The notes: a model not told the origin generated them from the sequence alone. Shown: positions 27,749-39,003, counted from the first letter of the stretch. The stretch is DNA of 64,000 nt from Sphingomonas rosea (GCF_039538065.1 NZ_BAABBR010000001.1:1154501-1218500), one strand, 5' to 3'. Numbers and translations are program-made.

Positions 27749-27761
27749 TCCCAAACTTTCG

Positions 27762-27833
27762 TTCGTCCTGAGCAAAGTCGAAGGACGGGTTGATCGAGGT
27801 GCACGGGCGCCCTTCGACTTCGCTCAGGGCGAA
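27762..27833. repeat. Sphingomonad-type intergenic palindrome, copy 1
   Basis: Two 23-base arms, TTCGTCCTGAGCAAAGTCGA (27762 on) and its near-complement ending GCTCAGGGCGAA (27811-27833), flank a 26-base loop. The same element recurs at 31020-31081. It is one of the commonest dispersed repeats in sphingomonad genomes and would form a stable hairpin in RNA. Confidence 0.85.
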
Positions 27834-27849
27834 TGAGGGCAGGCAAGGC

Positions 27850-29007
27850 TTACGCCCCCGGCAGCTGCAGGATGTGCTTGGCGACGATTCCGAGCTGGAC
27901 TTCGCTGGTTCCGCCCTCGATCGAATTGGCCTTGGTGCGGAGCCATTCGCGCGGGGCCTTGCCGCCGCGCGAGCGCTCGCTCTCCCATTCGAGCGCGTCC
28001 GAACCGCCCGCGGCCATGATCAGCTCGTGGCGCTTCTTGTTCAGTTCGGTGCCGGCATATTTCATCATGCTCGGCATGGCGGGATGGGCTTCGCCGGCCT
28101 TCAACTGGTCGATGAAATGCTCGCTCATCGCGGCGAAGGCGAGCGCGTCGACGTCGAACAGGGCGACTTCGGCGGCGAGGATGGCGTCGTCGATCTCGCC
28201 GAGGCTCTGAGCCAGGGTCTTCGAGGTGCCGGAGCCCAGCCCCATGCCGCTGATCATCTCGCGCTCGTGGCCGAGGAGATATTTGGCAACGTTCCAGCCG
28301 CGGTTCACCTCGCCGACGAGCTGGTCCTTGGGAACGCGCACATTGTCGAAGAAGGTTTCGCAGAAGGGCGAGTAGCCGCTGATGAGGAGGATCGGCTTGG
28401 TGCTGACCCCTTCCGATTCCATGTCGAACAGCAGGAAGCTGATCCCGCCGTGCTTGGATTCGGTGGAGGTGCGAACGAGACAGAAGATCCAGTCAGCCTT
28501 GTCGGCATAGCTGGTCCAGACCTTCTGGCCATTGACGAGATAATGGTCGCCCATGTCCTCGGCCTTGGTCTGGAGACCGGCGAGGTCGGAGCCGGCGCCC
28601 GGTTCGCTATAGCCCTGGCACCAGCGGATCTCGCCGCGGGCGATTTCGGGGAGGAAGCGCTTCTTCTGCTCCTCGGTGCCATATTTGAGCAGCGCCGGCC
28701 CGAGCATCGAGATGCCGAAGCTCGACAGCGGGTTGCGGGCGCCGATCGCCTTCATCTCCTCCTTGAGGATTTTGGTTTCGGCGGGCGAGAGGCCGCCGCC
28801 GCCATAGGCCGCGGGCCAGTCGGGAACGGTCCAACCCTTCTCGCCCATGACCCGGAGCCATTGCTCCTGCGCTTCGCTCTGGAACTTGAAGTGACGGCCG
28901 CCCCAGCAGGCGTCGTCTTCGGATCGCATGGGGGTGCGCATCTCGGGCGGGCAATTCGCCTCGAGCCAGGCACGGGTCTGCTCGCGGAACGTCTCCAGGT
29001 CGGCCAT
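27850..29007 (-). CDS. Acyl-CoA dehydrogenase (catalytic type)
   Basis: 385 residues. It oxidises acyl-CoA to enoyl-CoA with FAD. The C-terminus carries NSIEGGTSEVQ, matching the catalytic-glutamate region of the family, and the middle has the CQGYSEPGAGSDLAG FAD/substrate loop. GAGGAGA lies before the ATG at 29007. With the downstream 375-aa dehydrogenase that lacks this motif, it may form a heteromeric enzyme such as those acting on branched, steroid or terpenoid side chains in other bacteria (inference). Confidence 0.9.
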   Translation of the reverse strand: MADLETFREQTRAWLEANCPPEMRTPMRSEDDACWGGRHFKFQSEAQEQWLRVMGEKGWTVPDWPAAYGGGGLSPAETKILKEEMKAIGARNPLSSFGISMLGPALLKYGTEEQKKRFLPEIARGEIRWCQGYSEPGAGSDLAGLQTKAEDMGDHYLVNGQKVWTSYADKADWIFCLVRTSTESKHGGISFLLFDMESEGVSTKPILLISGYSPFCETFFDNVRVPKDQLVGEVNRGWNVAKYLLGHEREMISGMGLGSGTSKTLAQSLGEIDDAILAAEVALFDVDALAFAAMSEHFIDQLKAGEAHPAMPSMMKYAGTELNKKRHELIMAAGGSDALEWESERSRGGKAPREWLRTKANSIEGGTSEVQLGIVAKHILQLPGA

Positions 29008-29051
29008 CGGATTCTCCTCGGCGCCGTCGATGCGACAAGCGCCGGGAGGCG

Positions 29052-29657
29052 TCAATGCGGGCTTGGAGGCGTGTCGATCCTCGTGATGTGCCAGCGGCGC
29101 TGCTCGGCGGTCGAGCCGTCAACGTCGTTGACCCGGCGGAGGGTGACGACCTGCGGCTCCTCGAACTTCTCGCCCTTGCCCGTGACGCCATAGGCCTTGA
29201 CCGGCACGGTGACGTAGATCGACCCCGCCGCGCCCTCGGTGTCGCCGGGCTTGTACACCTCGGCATGATATTCACGGTAGGAAGCGAGGTTTGGTGCGAG
29301 GGACGCGCTCGACCCCCACAGTGCCTTGGCCTGCGCGAACTTCTTCGCTTCGACCAGTGCGAAATAGGTCTGCACGACCTGCGCCGCCCCCTGTGCGCTC
29401 TTGGAATCGATCGGACCTTCGCTGACGACCTCGCGGTCGGGCTTCGCCGCGGGGGGCGTGGGCGCCGGGGCCGGTGCCGGTGCCGGCATGGTCACGTTCG
29501 CGACCGGTGCGGGGGCCGGGATCGGGACCGGCGCGGCAGGGTCGGCGACATTGGCCGGGGCCGCCTGGTCGGTTGTCGCATTGGCCTGGTTGGTGGCGGC
29601 GGGCTGGTTGCTGCAGGCGCCGAGCGCGGCAGTCGCGAGGAGCAGGATCCGTTTCAT
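29052..29657 (-). CDS. Hypothetical lipoprotein with Pro/Ala linker
   Basis: 201 residues. A lipoprotein signal ([11 protein letters not shown]) leads to a long Ala/Pro/Asn-rich linker, then a folded C-terminal half of about 110 residues ([42 protein letters not shown]). The pattern resembles small NTF2-like or steroid-isomerase-fold domains, but I cannot name the family. The ATG at 29657 begins the signal peptide. It lies in the fatty-acid catabolism block but nothing ties it functionally. Confidence 0.72.
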   Translation of the reverse strand: MKRILLLATAALGACSNQPAATNQANATTDQAAPANVADPAAPVPIPAPAPVANVTMPAPAPAPAPTPPAAKPDREVVSEGPIDSKSAQGAAQVVQTYFALVEAKKFAQAKALWGSSASLAPNLASYREYHAEVYKPGDTEGAAGSIYVTVPVKAYGVTGKGEKFEEPQVVTLRRVNDVDGSTAEQRRWHITRIDTPPSPH

Positions 29658-29746
29658 CGCCGAAGCGAACGGCCCTGACGCGGCGGGGGTTCCGCGAGCG
29701 CTTCCTTTCTGCAACAGCGGAGGCCAAGCCAATCAGAAGAGGTGTC

Positions 29747-31003
29747 ATGGATTTCGCCCTCACCGACCGTCAGGCCCACTTTCGCGACCGCGTCCGCGCC
29801 TTCATCGAGCGCCACGTCCGCCCGGCCGTCCCCGAACTCGCCGCCGAGCTGAATACGGGCGACCGCTGGCACCATCTCGAGCGACTCGAACCGCTGAAGG
29901 CAAGGGCCAAGGCCGACGGGCTGTGGAACCTGTTCATGCCGCCGGGCGGAGCCTTGAAGCATGTCGACGAGAGCTTCCCGTTCGAGGGCGAGCAGCTCAC
30001 CAACCTCGAATATGCGCTGTGCGCCGAGGAGATGGGCCGGGTCGGCTTCGCGAGCGAAGTGTTCAACTGCTCTGCGCCCGACACGGGCAACATGGAAGTG
30101 CTCCATCGCTACGGCACGCGCGAACAGAAGGACCAGTGGCTCGCGCCCCTGATGCGCGGCGAGATCCGCTCGGCCTTCCTGATGACCGAGCCGGCGGTGG
30201 CGAGCTCGGACGCGACCAACATCCAGTGCGAAATCCGGCGCGAGGGCGACGAATACGTCATCAACGGCCGCAAATGGTGGTCGAGCGGTGCGGGCGATCC
30301 GCGCTGCAAGGTCGCGATCCTGATGGGCAAAACCGATCCCGAGGAGCGCCGCCACGCCCAGCAGTCGATGATCCTGGTGCCGATGGACGCGCCCGGAATC
30401 ACGATCGAGCGGGCGCTCACCGTCTATGGCTATGACGATGCCCCGCACGGGCACATGGAGATCGAGCTCAAGGACGTGCGGGTGCCGGCCGAGAATCTGC
30501 TGCTGGGCGAGGGCCGCGGGTTCGAGATTGCGCAAGGCCGTCTCGGGCCGGGCCGGATCCATCATTGCATGCGCACCATCGGCGCGGCCGAAGAAGCGCT
30601 CGAGCTGATGGTCCGCCGGCTCCAGAGCCGCACCGCCTTCGGCAAGAAGATCAGCGAGCAGAGCGTCTGGGAACAGCGCGTCGCCGAGGCGCGGATCGAG
30701 ATCGAATGCACCCGCCTCCTCTGCCTCAAGGCGGCGGACATGATGGACCGGGCGGGCAACAAGGCCGCCAAGGCCGAGATCGCGATGATCAAGGTCAAGG
30801 CGCCGCGCATGGCGCTGCAGATCATCGACGACGCGATCCAGGCGCATGGCGGGATGGGCGTCAGCCAGGACACCAGCCTCGCGCACAGCTGGGCGGGGAT
30901 CCGCACGCTGCGGCTCGCCGACGGGCCGGACGAGGTTCACAACCGCAGCATCGCGATGATCGAATATGGCAAGTTCCCGCCGATCGACCCGATGGTCCCG
31001 TGA
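29747..31003 (+). CDS. Acyl-CoA dehydrogenase (ACAD10/11-like)
   Basis: 418 residues, longer than the two dehydrogenases on the opposite strand. Landmarks: [17 protein letters not shown] in the FAD/substrate region, [18 protein letters not shown], and a C-terminal LADGPDEVH typical of ACAD10/11-type enzymes. An AGAGG ribosome site precedes the ATG at 29747. It starts a plus-strand series followed, after a repeat, by two SDRs and a FadB/FadJ-type fusion, so a role in beta-oxidation of an unidentified acyl-CoA is likely. Confidence 0.9.
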   Translation: MDFALTDRQAHFRDRVRAFIERHVRPAVPELAAELNTGDRWHHLERLEPLKARAKADGLWNLFMPPGGALKHVDESFPFEGEQLTNLEYALCAEEMGRVGFASEVFNCSAPDTGNMEVLHRYGTREQKDQWLAPLMRGEIRSAFLMTEPAVASSDATNIQCEIRREGDEYVINGRKWWSSGAGDPRCKVAILMGKTDPEERRHAQQSMILVPMDAPGITIERALTVYGYDDAPHGHMEIELKDVRVPAENLLLGEGRGFEIAQGRLGPGRIHHCMRTIGAAEEALELMVRRLQSRTAFGKKISEQSVWEQRVAEARIEIECTRLLCLKAADMMDRAGNKAAKAEIAMIKVKAPRMALQIIDDAIQAHGGMGVSQDTSLAHSWAGIRTLRLADGPDEVHNRSIAMIEYGKFPPIDPMVP

Positions 31004-31019
31004 ATCCGATCCCATCTCG

Positions 31020-31081
31020 TTCGTGCTGAGCGAAGTCGACGCACGTTCACGCCACGGCCCTTCGACGTCGCTCAGGGCGAA
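31020..31081. repeat. Sphingomonad-type intergenic palindrome, copy 2
   Basis: Arms TTCGTGCTGAGCGAAGTCGAC (31020-31040) and TTCGACGTCGCTCAGGGCGAA (31061-31081) match the copy at 27762-27833. It lies between the dehydrogenase and the first SDR gene. Confidence 0.82.
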
Positions 31082-31093
31082 CGGAGTTCAAGA

Positions 31094-31870
31094 ATGAGCA
31101 ATCTTTTCGACCTCACCGGCAAGACCGCCATCGTCACCGGCTCCTCGCGCGGGATCGGGCGGGCGATCGCCGAGGAGATGGCGGCGCATGGCGCCAATGT
31201 CGTCATCTCGAGCCGCAAGCAGGACGCCTGCGAGGAGGTCGCCGCGGCGATCAATGCGCGTGGCCAGGGCAAGGCGATCGCGATCGCGGCGTCCATCTCG
31301 GACAAGGAAGCGCTGCGCGAGCTGGTCGAGCGGACCAAGGCCGAGTTCGGGCAGATCGACGTGCTCGTCTGCAATGCCGCGTCGAACCCTTATTACGGGC
31401 CGATGGGCGGGATCACCGACGAGCAGTTCCGCAAGATCATGGACAATAATGTCCTCTCGAACCACTGGCTGACGAGCTTCGTCGCGCCCGACATGGTCGA
31501 GCGCAAGGCGGGTTCGATCATCATCGTGTCGAGCGTCGGCGGGATCACCTCTTCCACCGTGATCGGGGCCTACAACATCTCGAAGGCCGCCGACCTCCAG
31601 CTCGTCCGCAACCTCGCCGCCGAGTTCGGGCCGGCCGGGGTCAGGGTGAATGCGATCGCGCCAGGGCTGGTGCGGACCGACTTCGCCAAGGCGCTGTGGG
31701 AGAATCCCGAGATCCTCAAGTCCGTGACCAAGGTCTCGGCCCTGAAGCGCATCGGCGAGCCGCGCGAGATCGCGGGCGCTGCGCTGTTCCTGGCGAGCGA
31801 GGCGGGCAGCTTCGTCACCGGCCAGACTTTGGTGGTCGACGGCGGCTCGACCTTCGGCGCGGGGTTCTGA
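31094..31870 (+). CDS. SDR family oxidoreductase
   Basis: 258 residues of the classical short-chain dehydrogenase type: cofactor motif TGSSRGIG near residue 16, NAAS, catalytic Ser in VSSVGG, and catalytic pair in AYNISKA, ending with the usual [14 protein letters not shown](P)-dependent alcohol or ketone oxidoreduction is certain; the substrate is not. GGAG lies seven bases before the ATG. It is followed four bases later by a second SDR, and the pair precedes a multifunctional beta-oxidation protein, so it may act on a 3-hydroxyacyl or secondary alcohol intermediate. Confidence 0.92.
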   Translation: MSNLFDLTGKTAIVTGSSRGIGRAIAEEMAAHGANVVISSRKQDACEEVAAAINARGQGKAIAIAASISDKEALRELVERTKAEFGQIDVLVCNAASNPYYGPMGGITDEQFRKIMDNNVLSNHWLTSFVAPDMVERKAGSIIIVSSVGGITSSTVIGAYNISKAADLQLVRNLAAEFGPAGVRVNAIAPGLVRTDFAKALWENPEILKSVTKVSALKRIGEPREIAGAALFLASEAGSFVTGQTLVVDGGSTFGAGF

Positions 31871-31874
31871 GACA

Positions 31875-32648
31875 ATGAGCAGCACCCCCGACAGCAGCGG
31901 CCGGCTCGGCGGCAAGGTCATCATCGTCACCGGCGCGGGCTCGGGGATCGGCAAGGCGACCACCGAGCTGTTCCGCGCCGAGGGAGCGACGGTCATCGCC
32001 GCCGACTTGAAGGGCGCCGACCACCAGGCCGATGCGGGCCGCGAGGAGGATGTGGTCCGGCTGGTCGAGATGGCGAGCCAGGAGCATGGCGCACTGCACG
32101 GCTTCTTCGCCAATGCCGGAATTTCGGGCGGGCTCGCCTCGATCTTCGAGCAGAGCGTCGAGGACTGGACCGAGATCCTGCGCGTGAACCTCATCGGGCC
32201 GGCGCTCGCGATCAAGCATGCCGCGCCGGTGATCAAGGCGCAGGGCGGCGGGTCGATCATCTGCACCGCGAGCGTCGCGGGCTTGCGCTCGGGCGCGGGC
32301 GGGCCGGCCTACAGCGCGTCCAAGGCGGGGGTGATCAGCCTCGTCAAATCGGCCGCGCAGCAGCTTGCGACCTCGAACGTCCGGGTGAACGCCATCTGCC
32401 CGGGCCTGATCGAAACCGGCATGACCGAGTTCGTCTACGAGCGCGCGCGGGCCAAGGGGCAGGAGGCGCGCCTCGGCCACCTGAACCCGCTTCGCCGCGG
32501 CGGCGTGCCGAGCGAAATCGCCAATGCCGCCTTGTTTCTCGCCTCCGACGAATCGAGCTACGTCAACGGCCATGCGCTGGTCGTCGACGGCGGGCTTTCC
32601 TCGTCGCATCCCTTTAACCGCCAGGACTACGGCCGCACGGCCATCTGA
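31875..32648 (+). CDS. SDR family oxidoreductase
   Basis: 257 residues, classical [11 protein letters not shown] cofactor motif, NAGISGG, and catalytic Tyr/Lys in AYSASKA, with the C-terminal [14 protein letters not shown] short insertion around [15 protein letters not shown] near the substrate loop distinguishes it from its neighbour. Starts four bases after the preceding SDR's stop, so they form one operon with the downstream fusion enzyme. Substrate unknown. Confidence 0.92.
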   Translation: MSSTPDSSGRLGGKVIIVTGAGSGIGKATTELFRAEGATVIAADLKGADHQADAGREEDVVRLVEMASQEHGALHGFFANAGISGGLASIFEQSVEDWTEILRVNLIGPALAIKHAAPVIKAQGGGSIICTASVAGLRSGAGGPAYSASKAGVISLVKSAAQQLATSNVRVNAICPGLIETGMTEFVYERARAKGQEARLGHLNPLRRGGVPSEIANAALFLASDESSYVNGHALVVDGGLSSSHPFNRQDYGRTAI

Positions 32649-32651
32649 CCC

Positions 32652-34727
<2,076 letters not shown>

Positions 34728-34754
34728 CCGCCGTTTCGGCGTTGGGGACCGACT

Positions 34755-35681
34755 GTGCTTCACGACCAGAGTCTGACGCAAGCCGAACAGGCATTTCTGA
34801 ACGCGCCATTCGCCCCGGGCGGATGGCAGGTGGCCGTGGACGCGCTGGCGGCGGCGACCCGCTCGCGGCACGCACAACTGGTGGGGATCGGCGGTCCGCT
34901 GACGATCCCCTTCCACATCCTGAGCGACTGGCCTGACGACCCCAACGGCCACATGAACAATGTCTCGCTGGTCGGTCACGGCAACTGGCGGATCGGCACC
35001 AGCGACAAGGCGATGGCGATCCGCCACGAGGCGCATTACGCCGCCTACAAGGCGGATCATTTTTCGGCCGATTACGAGGACGCGATGAGCGACCTCGACT
35101 TCCAATTTGGCTGCCACACCGCGTTGACGCTCGAGACGTCGGGGTCGACCCGGCTGGCGCTGCTCCGGACCCGGCGCGAAGGGGCGTGCGACAGCGACAC
35201 CCTCGAGCGCTTTGCCCTCCTCGCCCGGCAGGCCGAACGGGCCTTCCGCGTCCAGCTCGCGCTTGGCGAGCAGGCCGCGGAGCTGATGCTGGCCGGGGTC
35301 GAGGGCCGCGGGGAAGCCACCATGCTGCTCGACCGGACGGGGCAGATCTGCGGGATGAGCGCGGCCGCCGAGGCGCTGCTCGACGAACAGCAAGGGCTCC
35401 ACGAGGAAGGCTTTGCGGTTCGCCTGTCCGACAACAACGAGAACCAGGCTTTCGGCGCGGCGATGGGCCGGCTGCTCCACGGCGACGGGGTCAACGGTCC
35501 GGTGCTCCACGAGATGGTCGTCGGGCGGTCGAGCGACAATCCGGGCGGGCGCTGGCGGCTGATCATCGCCCGTCTCCCCGAGATCGAGCCCGGCCTCAAT
35601 TTCGCGCCGACTCTGGCCGTCACGCTCCGGTCGAAAGGCCACCAGAACCAAATGGTGATGCCGGTCGTTGCAGCAGCGTAA
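34755..35681 (+). CDS. LuxR-type sensor-like protein lacking the HTH domain
   Basis: 308 residues from a GTG with GGGGA upstream. The body resembles the N-terminal sensor part of a sphingomonad LuxR-type regulator family (LTQAEQAFLNAPFAPGGWQ; FGCHTALTLE; a second PAS-like part with LLDRTGQICGMSAAAEALL). In those relatives a LuxR helix-turn-helix of about 60 residues closes the protein; here it ends at VTLRSKGHQNQMVMPVV and the cytochrome gene starts 13 bases later, so no room remains. No frameshift to an HTH is seen. It may act as a sensor without DNA binding or be a fixed truncation. Confidence 0.65.
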   Translation: MLHDQSLTQAEQAFLNAPFAPGGWQVAVDALAAATRSRHAQLVGIGGPLTIPFHILSDWPDDPNGHMNNVSLVGHGNWRIGTSDKAMAIRHEAHYAAYKADHFSADYEDAMSDLDFQFGCHTALTLETSGSTRLALLRTRREGACDSDTLERFALLARQAERAFRVQLALGEQAAELMLAGVEGRGEATMLLDRTGQICGMSAAAEALLDEQQGLHEEGFAVRLSDNNENQAFGAAMGRLLHGDGVNGPVLHEMVVGRSSDNPGGRWRLIIARLPEIEPGLNFAPTLAVTLRSKGHQNQMVMPVVAAA

Positions 35682-35694
35682 AGGAGAGCCAAGC

Positions 35695-36291
35695 ATGGCC
35701 ACTGTCGCTGCCGCCGTCCCGCAGAATCCCGTCCAGCGTTATTCGGGCGTTGCCGTCGCCTTCCACTGGATCACCGCCGCGGCCGTGATCTTCCAGCTGT
35801 GGCTGGGCTTCAGCATGGGCGACGAGGGACCGCCGGCCGAGCCGACCTTCACCTGGCACAAGACCGTGGGCGCGCTGATCCTATTTCTGACGCTCGCCAG
35901 GCTCACCTACCGGCTGAGCAACCCCCCGCCCCCCTTCCCGGATGACATCAGCAAGTGGGAGCGCGTCGCGGCAGTGTGGAACCACCGCTTGTTCTATCTC
36001 CTGCTGCTCGGGCTTCCGATCGGCGGCTATCTCGCGGTATCGGCCTTCCAGCAGGGCAAGCCGATCATGCTGCTCGGCGGGATCCCGCTGCCGACTGTTC
36101 CCGGCATTCCCAAGAGCATGGGCGAAGTCTTCGGCGGAATGCACGAGGTCGCCGCCTTCGCGCTGATCGCCCTGATGGCGGTCCACGTCGCCGCGGCGCT
36201 CAAGCATCGCTTCATCGACAAGGCGCCGTCGAGCGGGCGGATGCCGCCGCTGACGCTGCCGCACGAAGAGACGGTGGTCGGCCAGGGCTGA
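35695..36291 (+). CDS. Cytochrome b561-family membrane protein
   Basis: 198 residues with four membrane helices and the histidines expected to bind two b hemes (FHW in helix 1, TWHKTVG before helix 2, WNHRLFY before helix 3, HVAAALKHR in helix 4). Bacterial members of this family pass electrons across the inner membrane from quinones or to superoxide. A ribosome site (AGGAGAG) precedes the ATG at 35695. Lies 13 bases after the HTH-less sensor gene, suggesting co-transcription. Confidence 0.9.
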   Translation: MATVAAAVPQNPVQRYSGVAVAFHWITAAAVIFQLWLGFSMGDEGPPAEPTFTWHKTVGALILFLTLARLTYRLSNPPPPFPDDISKWERVAAVWNHRLFYLLLLGLPIGGYLAVSAFQQGKPIMLLGGIPLPTVPGIPKSMGEVFGGMHEVAAFALIALMAVHVAAALKHRFIDKAPSSGRMPPLTLPHEETVVGQG

Positions 36292-36301
36292 CGGGGGAGG
36301 G

Positions 36302-36880
36302 TTAGCCCTCGATCACTACCTCGGTGCCGGTGGTGGTCAGGCCATAGAGCTTCTTGGCGAATTCGACCGGGATCCGGACGCAGCCGTGGCTCGCCGGATA
36401 GCCGGGGAGCTTGCCGCCGTGGAAGGCGATGCCCTTTTCATCGTACATCTGCATGTAGGGCATGGGGGCGTTGTCGTACTTGCGGCTGAAGCCCTTCACC
36501 TGCTTGCGGAACACCTTCCAGTAGCCGAGCGGCGTCTCGCGCCCCTTCTTGCCGCTCGAGATGGTGGTCAGGCCGACCAGCTGATCGCCCTTGTAGACGA
36601 ACATCAGCTGCTGGAGGCGGTCGATCACCACGCGGGCGGGCGCGTCGGGAATGGTCGGCGCCCAGCGATAGTCCCCGGCCTTGAGCGCGACGGTACCGAA
36701 CAGGGCACGGGCGTCCTTGGTCGCCTTGGGCGCATGGCCGTGAGTCCATTCGTAGGGGAGTTGCGCCTCGGTGACCGGCGCGGGTGCCTGCACGACCTTG
36801 GGCGGGGTGGTGGCGCAGGAGGCGAGCAAGGCGGCGCCGAGTGCGACGGGCAGCAGGCGGGAAGCGGTGAGTCGAACCAT
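36302..36880 (-). CDS. L,D-transpeptidase (YkuD family), lipoprotein
   Basis: 192 residues with a lipoprotein signal (LLASC) and a compact YkuD domain. The catalytic motif reads SHGCVRIP with nucleophile C167, preceded by IAFHGG; LQQLMFVYKGDQLVG marks the first strands. Predicted to be anchored in the periplasm and to make 3-3 peptidoglycan crosslinks. The ATG at 36880 starts directly at the signal peptide; two in-frame ATGs lie a few codons upstream with no better ribosome site. Convergent with the cytochrome gene. Confidence 0.87.
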   Translation of the reverse strand: MVRLTASRLLPVALGAALLASCATTPPKVVQAPAPVTEAQLPYEWTHGHAPKATKDARALFGTVALKAGDYRWAPTIPDAPARVVIDRLQQLMFVYKGDQLVGLTTISSGKKGRETPLGYWKVFRKQVKGFSRKYDNAPMPYMQMYDEKGIAFHGGKLPGYPASHGCVRIPVEFAKKLYGLTTTGTEVVIEG

Positions 36881-36934
36881 GGAATACGGCATGACGCCTG
36901 ACGCCATGGCGTCAAGCCACTGGTAAACGATGGA

Positions 36935-38530
36935 TTAGCCCCCGATCCCGGTCTCGGCCGCCGGCGGCGCGTTGACGTGGCCCCACACCGCGCTGATCAC
37001 GACCGAACCTTCGCCGACCGACGAGGCCACGCGCTTGACCGATCCCGCGCGCACGTCGCCGACCGCGAAGATGCCCGGGGCCGAGGTCTCGAAGGTGCTC
37101 CGTCCGCCGACCTCGCGCCCGGTGATGACGAAGCCCTTTGGATCGAGTTCGACGAGGCCCGACAGCCAGCCGGTGTTGGGCGCGGCGCCGATCATTATGA
37201 AGAGGGCGGATGCCGGCAGCGTCTGCTCGCCTTGCGGTCCCGTCACTTTCACGCCCGCGAGGCGCCCCTCCCCTTCGAGGCCGGATAGCTCGGTCCGGTA
37301 ATGGATGGTGATTCGCGGATCGGCCTCGAGGCGCTGGCGGAGATAGGCGCTCATCGTGTCGGCGAGGCTGTCGCGGCGGACCAGCAGATGGACGTGGCGG
37401 GCCGTGCGCGACAGGTACATGGCCGCCTGGCCGGCGCTGTTGCCGCCGCCGATCACCACCGCCTCGGTCTCGCGGCAGAAGCGCGCCTCCATCTCGGTCG
37501 CGGCATAATAAACGCCGGCGCCTTCGAATTCCTCGAGCCGCGGCACGGGCAAGCGCTGGTACTGGACCCCGGTCGCGACGAGGACCGCCCTGGCGCAAAG
37601 CTGTTCGCCCTCGTCTAGCGTCACGCAGAATCCGTCATCGGTGCGGGCGAGCCGCTCGACCCGGCGCGGCATGGCGAAGCGGGTACCGAACTTCATCGCC
37701 TGCACTTCGCCGCGGAAAACGAGGTCGCCGCCCGAAATGCCGGTCGGGAACCCCATGTAGTTCTCGATCCGGCTGCTGGTCCCGGCCTGTCCGCCGATCG
37801 CGGTGTCCTCGACGACGAGCGCTCGCAGACCCTCGGAGCCGGCATAGACGGCGGCGGCGACCCCGGCCGGGCCGGCGCCGACGATGATAAGGTCGAGCGC
37901 GTCTTTGTCGGCGCTGTCGATATCGAGCCCGAGGGTGCGGGCGAGTGCGCGCGGCGAGGCTTCGGAAAGAAGGCGGTCACCGACATAGACGCAAGGGCTT
38001 TCGCCGGGCTCGGTCGGGCGGTTGCGGAAGGCGATGCGGTTGCGGGCGAGGAAGCTCGCGACCCGGCCGATCGCGGGATCCTCGTCGAGGCCGACCAGCC
38101 GGATGTTGCTGCGGCCCTCTTCATAGATGCGGCGGCGGCGCGCGGCGAAGACGGTCAGGATGTGGTCGCTGACCTCAGGAATCCGGCTCATCAGGTCGAG
38201 CATCGCGGGGCGTGGCGCCTCGAGCGTGACCGTCGGCTGCGAGGCGCGCATCGCAAAGGTCAGGGGCGTGCCGCTGAGGAAGTTGAGTTCGCCGAGGAAT
38301 TGGCCGGGGCCGATCACGGCCTCGAGGAGGCGGCCGCCGGTGTCGGGATCGACCACCTCGACCTCGCCCTCCTCGACCAGGATGAAGCGGTCCTGCGGGT
38401 CCTGCGCTTCGAAGATGATGTCGCCCGCCGCATAACGGCGGGTGGTGGCGATGGCGCGGATCGCGTCGAGCTGCTCCCCCGCGAAGGGGCGGGGCGTCAT
38501 GAAGGTGAGGTCGCCGCCGATACTGTCCAT
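36935..38530 (-). CDS. Cyclic-nucleotide-domain / thioredoxin-reductase-like flavoprotein
   Basis: 531 residues in three parts: a cNMP-binding-type domain (about 20-130; GDIIFEAQDPQDRFILVEEGEVEV), a short thioredoxin-like link (about 150-205), and a FAD/NAD(P)H thioredoxin-reductase-fold domain (IIVGAGPAGVAAAVYAG; VVIGGGNSAGQAAMYLS; FAVGDVRAGSVKRVAS). The redox-active CxxC of true thioredoxin reductases is absent; where it is expected there is none in this chain. So electrons probably go to another acceptor. The ATG at 38530 is taken by fit to the cNMP domain. Function otherwise unknown. Confidence 0.85.
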   Translation of the reverse strand: MDSIGGDLTFMTPRPFAGEQLDAIRAIATTRRYAAGDIIFEAQDPQDRFILVEEGEVEVVDPDTGGRLLEAVIGPGQFLGELNFLSGTPLTFAMRASQPTVTLEAPRPAMLDLMSRIPEVSDHILTVFAARRRRIYEEGRSNIRLVGLDEDPAIGRVASFLARNRIAFRNRPTEPGESPCVYVGDRLLSEASPRALARTLGLDIDSADKDALDLIIVGAGPAGVAAAVYAGSEGLRALVVEDTAIGGQAGTSSRIENYMGFPTGISGGDLVFRGEVQAMKFGTRFAMPRRVERLARTDDGFCVTLDEGEQLCARAVLVATGVQYQRLPVPRLEEFEGAGVYYAATEMEARFCRETEAVVIGGGNSAGQAAMYLSRTARHVHLLVRRDSLADTMSAYLRQRLEADPRITIHYRTELSGLEGEGRLAGVKVTGPQGEQTLPASALFIMIGAAPNTGWLSGLVELDPKGFVITGREVGGRSTFETSAPGIFAVGDVRAGSVKRVASSVGEGSVVISAVWGHVNAPPAAETGIGG

Positions 38531-38579
38531 GTGGCCGACGATAGGGGCGCGGGCGGCGCGGGAAAAGGGAGCGGAAGGG

Positions 38580-38616
38580 GGCCCGTCCGGCAAAGGGGGG
38601 CGAAACCGGACGGGCC
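38580..38616 (-). terminator. Hairpin terminator after the 77-aa secreted gene
   Basis: A perfect 11-bp stem, GGCCCGTCCGG / CCGGACGGGCC (38580-38590 and 38606-38616), lies 18 bases beyond the stop of the minus-strand small gene. The T content after it is modest, so termination may be partial. Confidence 0.7.
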
Positions 38617-38634
38617 AGGGAGCGGGCGGAAGGA

Positions 38635-38868
38635 TTACGACTTGCGGGCGGCGTGCCGTTCGATCCGATGCTCCTTGCGCGCGGCCTTCATGGCGACGCG
38701 ATGGCGCTGGCGCGACGAGCGGACCGCGATCTTGCGCTCCTTCTTCTCGGCCTTGGCCTGGGTCTGCTGGACCTTGACCGCGGCATGCTGCTGCGGAGTG
38801 GTCGCGGCGGCGGCCGGGGTGATGGCGAGACCGAGCGCGGCGAGCGGGGCGAGGAAGATGGCCTTCAT
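38635..38868 (-). CDS. Small secreted basic protein, 77 aa
   Basis: A signal peptide (AIFLAPLAALGLAITPAAA) is followed by a very basic mature segment dominated by Lys, Arg, His and Gln (KAEKKERKIAVRSSRQRHR...). The ATG at 38868 has AGAGGT upstream. The composition suggests a periplasmic nucleic-acid- or polyanion-binding peptide, or simply low-complexity filler; I recognise no family. It is followed by a strong hairpin. Confidence 0.65.
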   Translation of the reverse strand: MKAIFLAPLAALGLAITPAAAATTPQQHAAVKVQQTQAKAEKKERKIAVRSSRQRHRVAMKAARKEHRIERHAARKS

Positions 38869-39003
38869 TGCGGTGACCTCTGGCAAAAGCGGCGGGACCA
38901 TTCCCGTCGTTGGCCTCGGTCTAGGCCAGCGCGGATGGTGTCCGGCTGGCGGGCGCGTGAACTTTCGGTAAACCGGGGCGAGACCCTTTCGCGGTCCTGC
39001 CGC

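Noticed and set aside
27755-31085. Possible insertion sequence ends
   Set aside because: The repeats are self-complementary palindromes with no transposase between them; they match dispersed intergenic elements instead.
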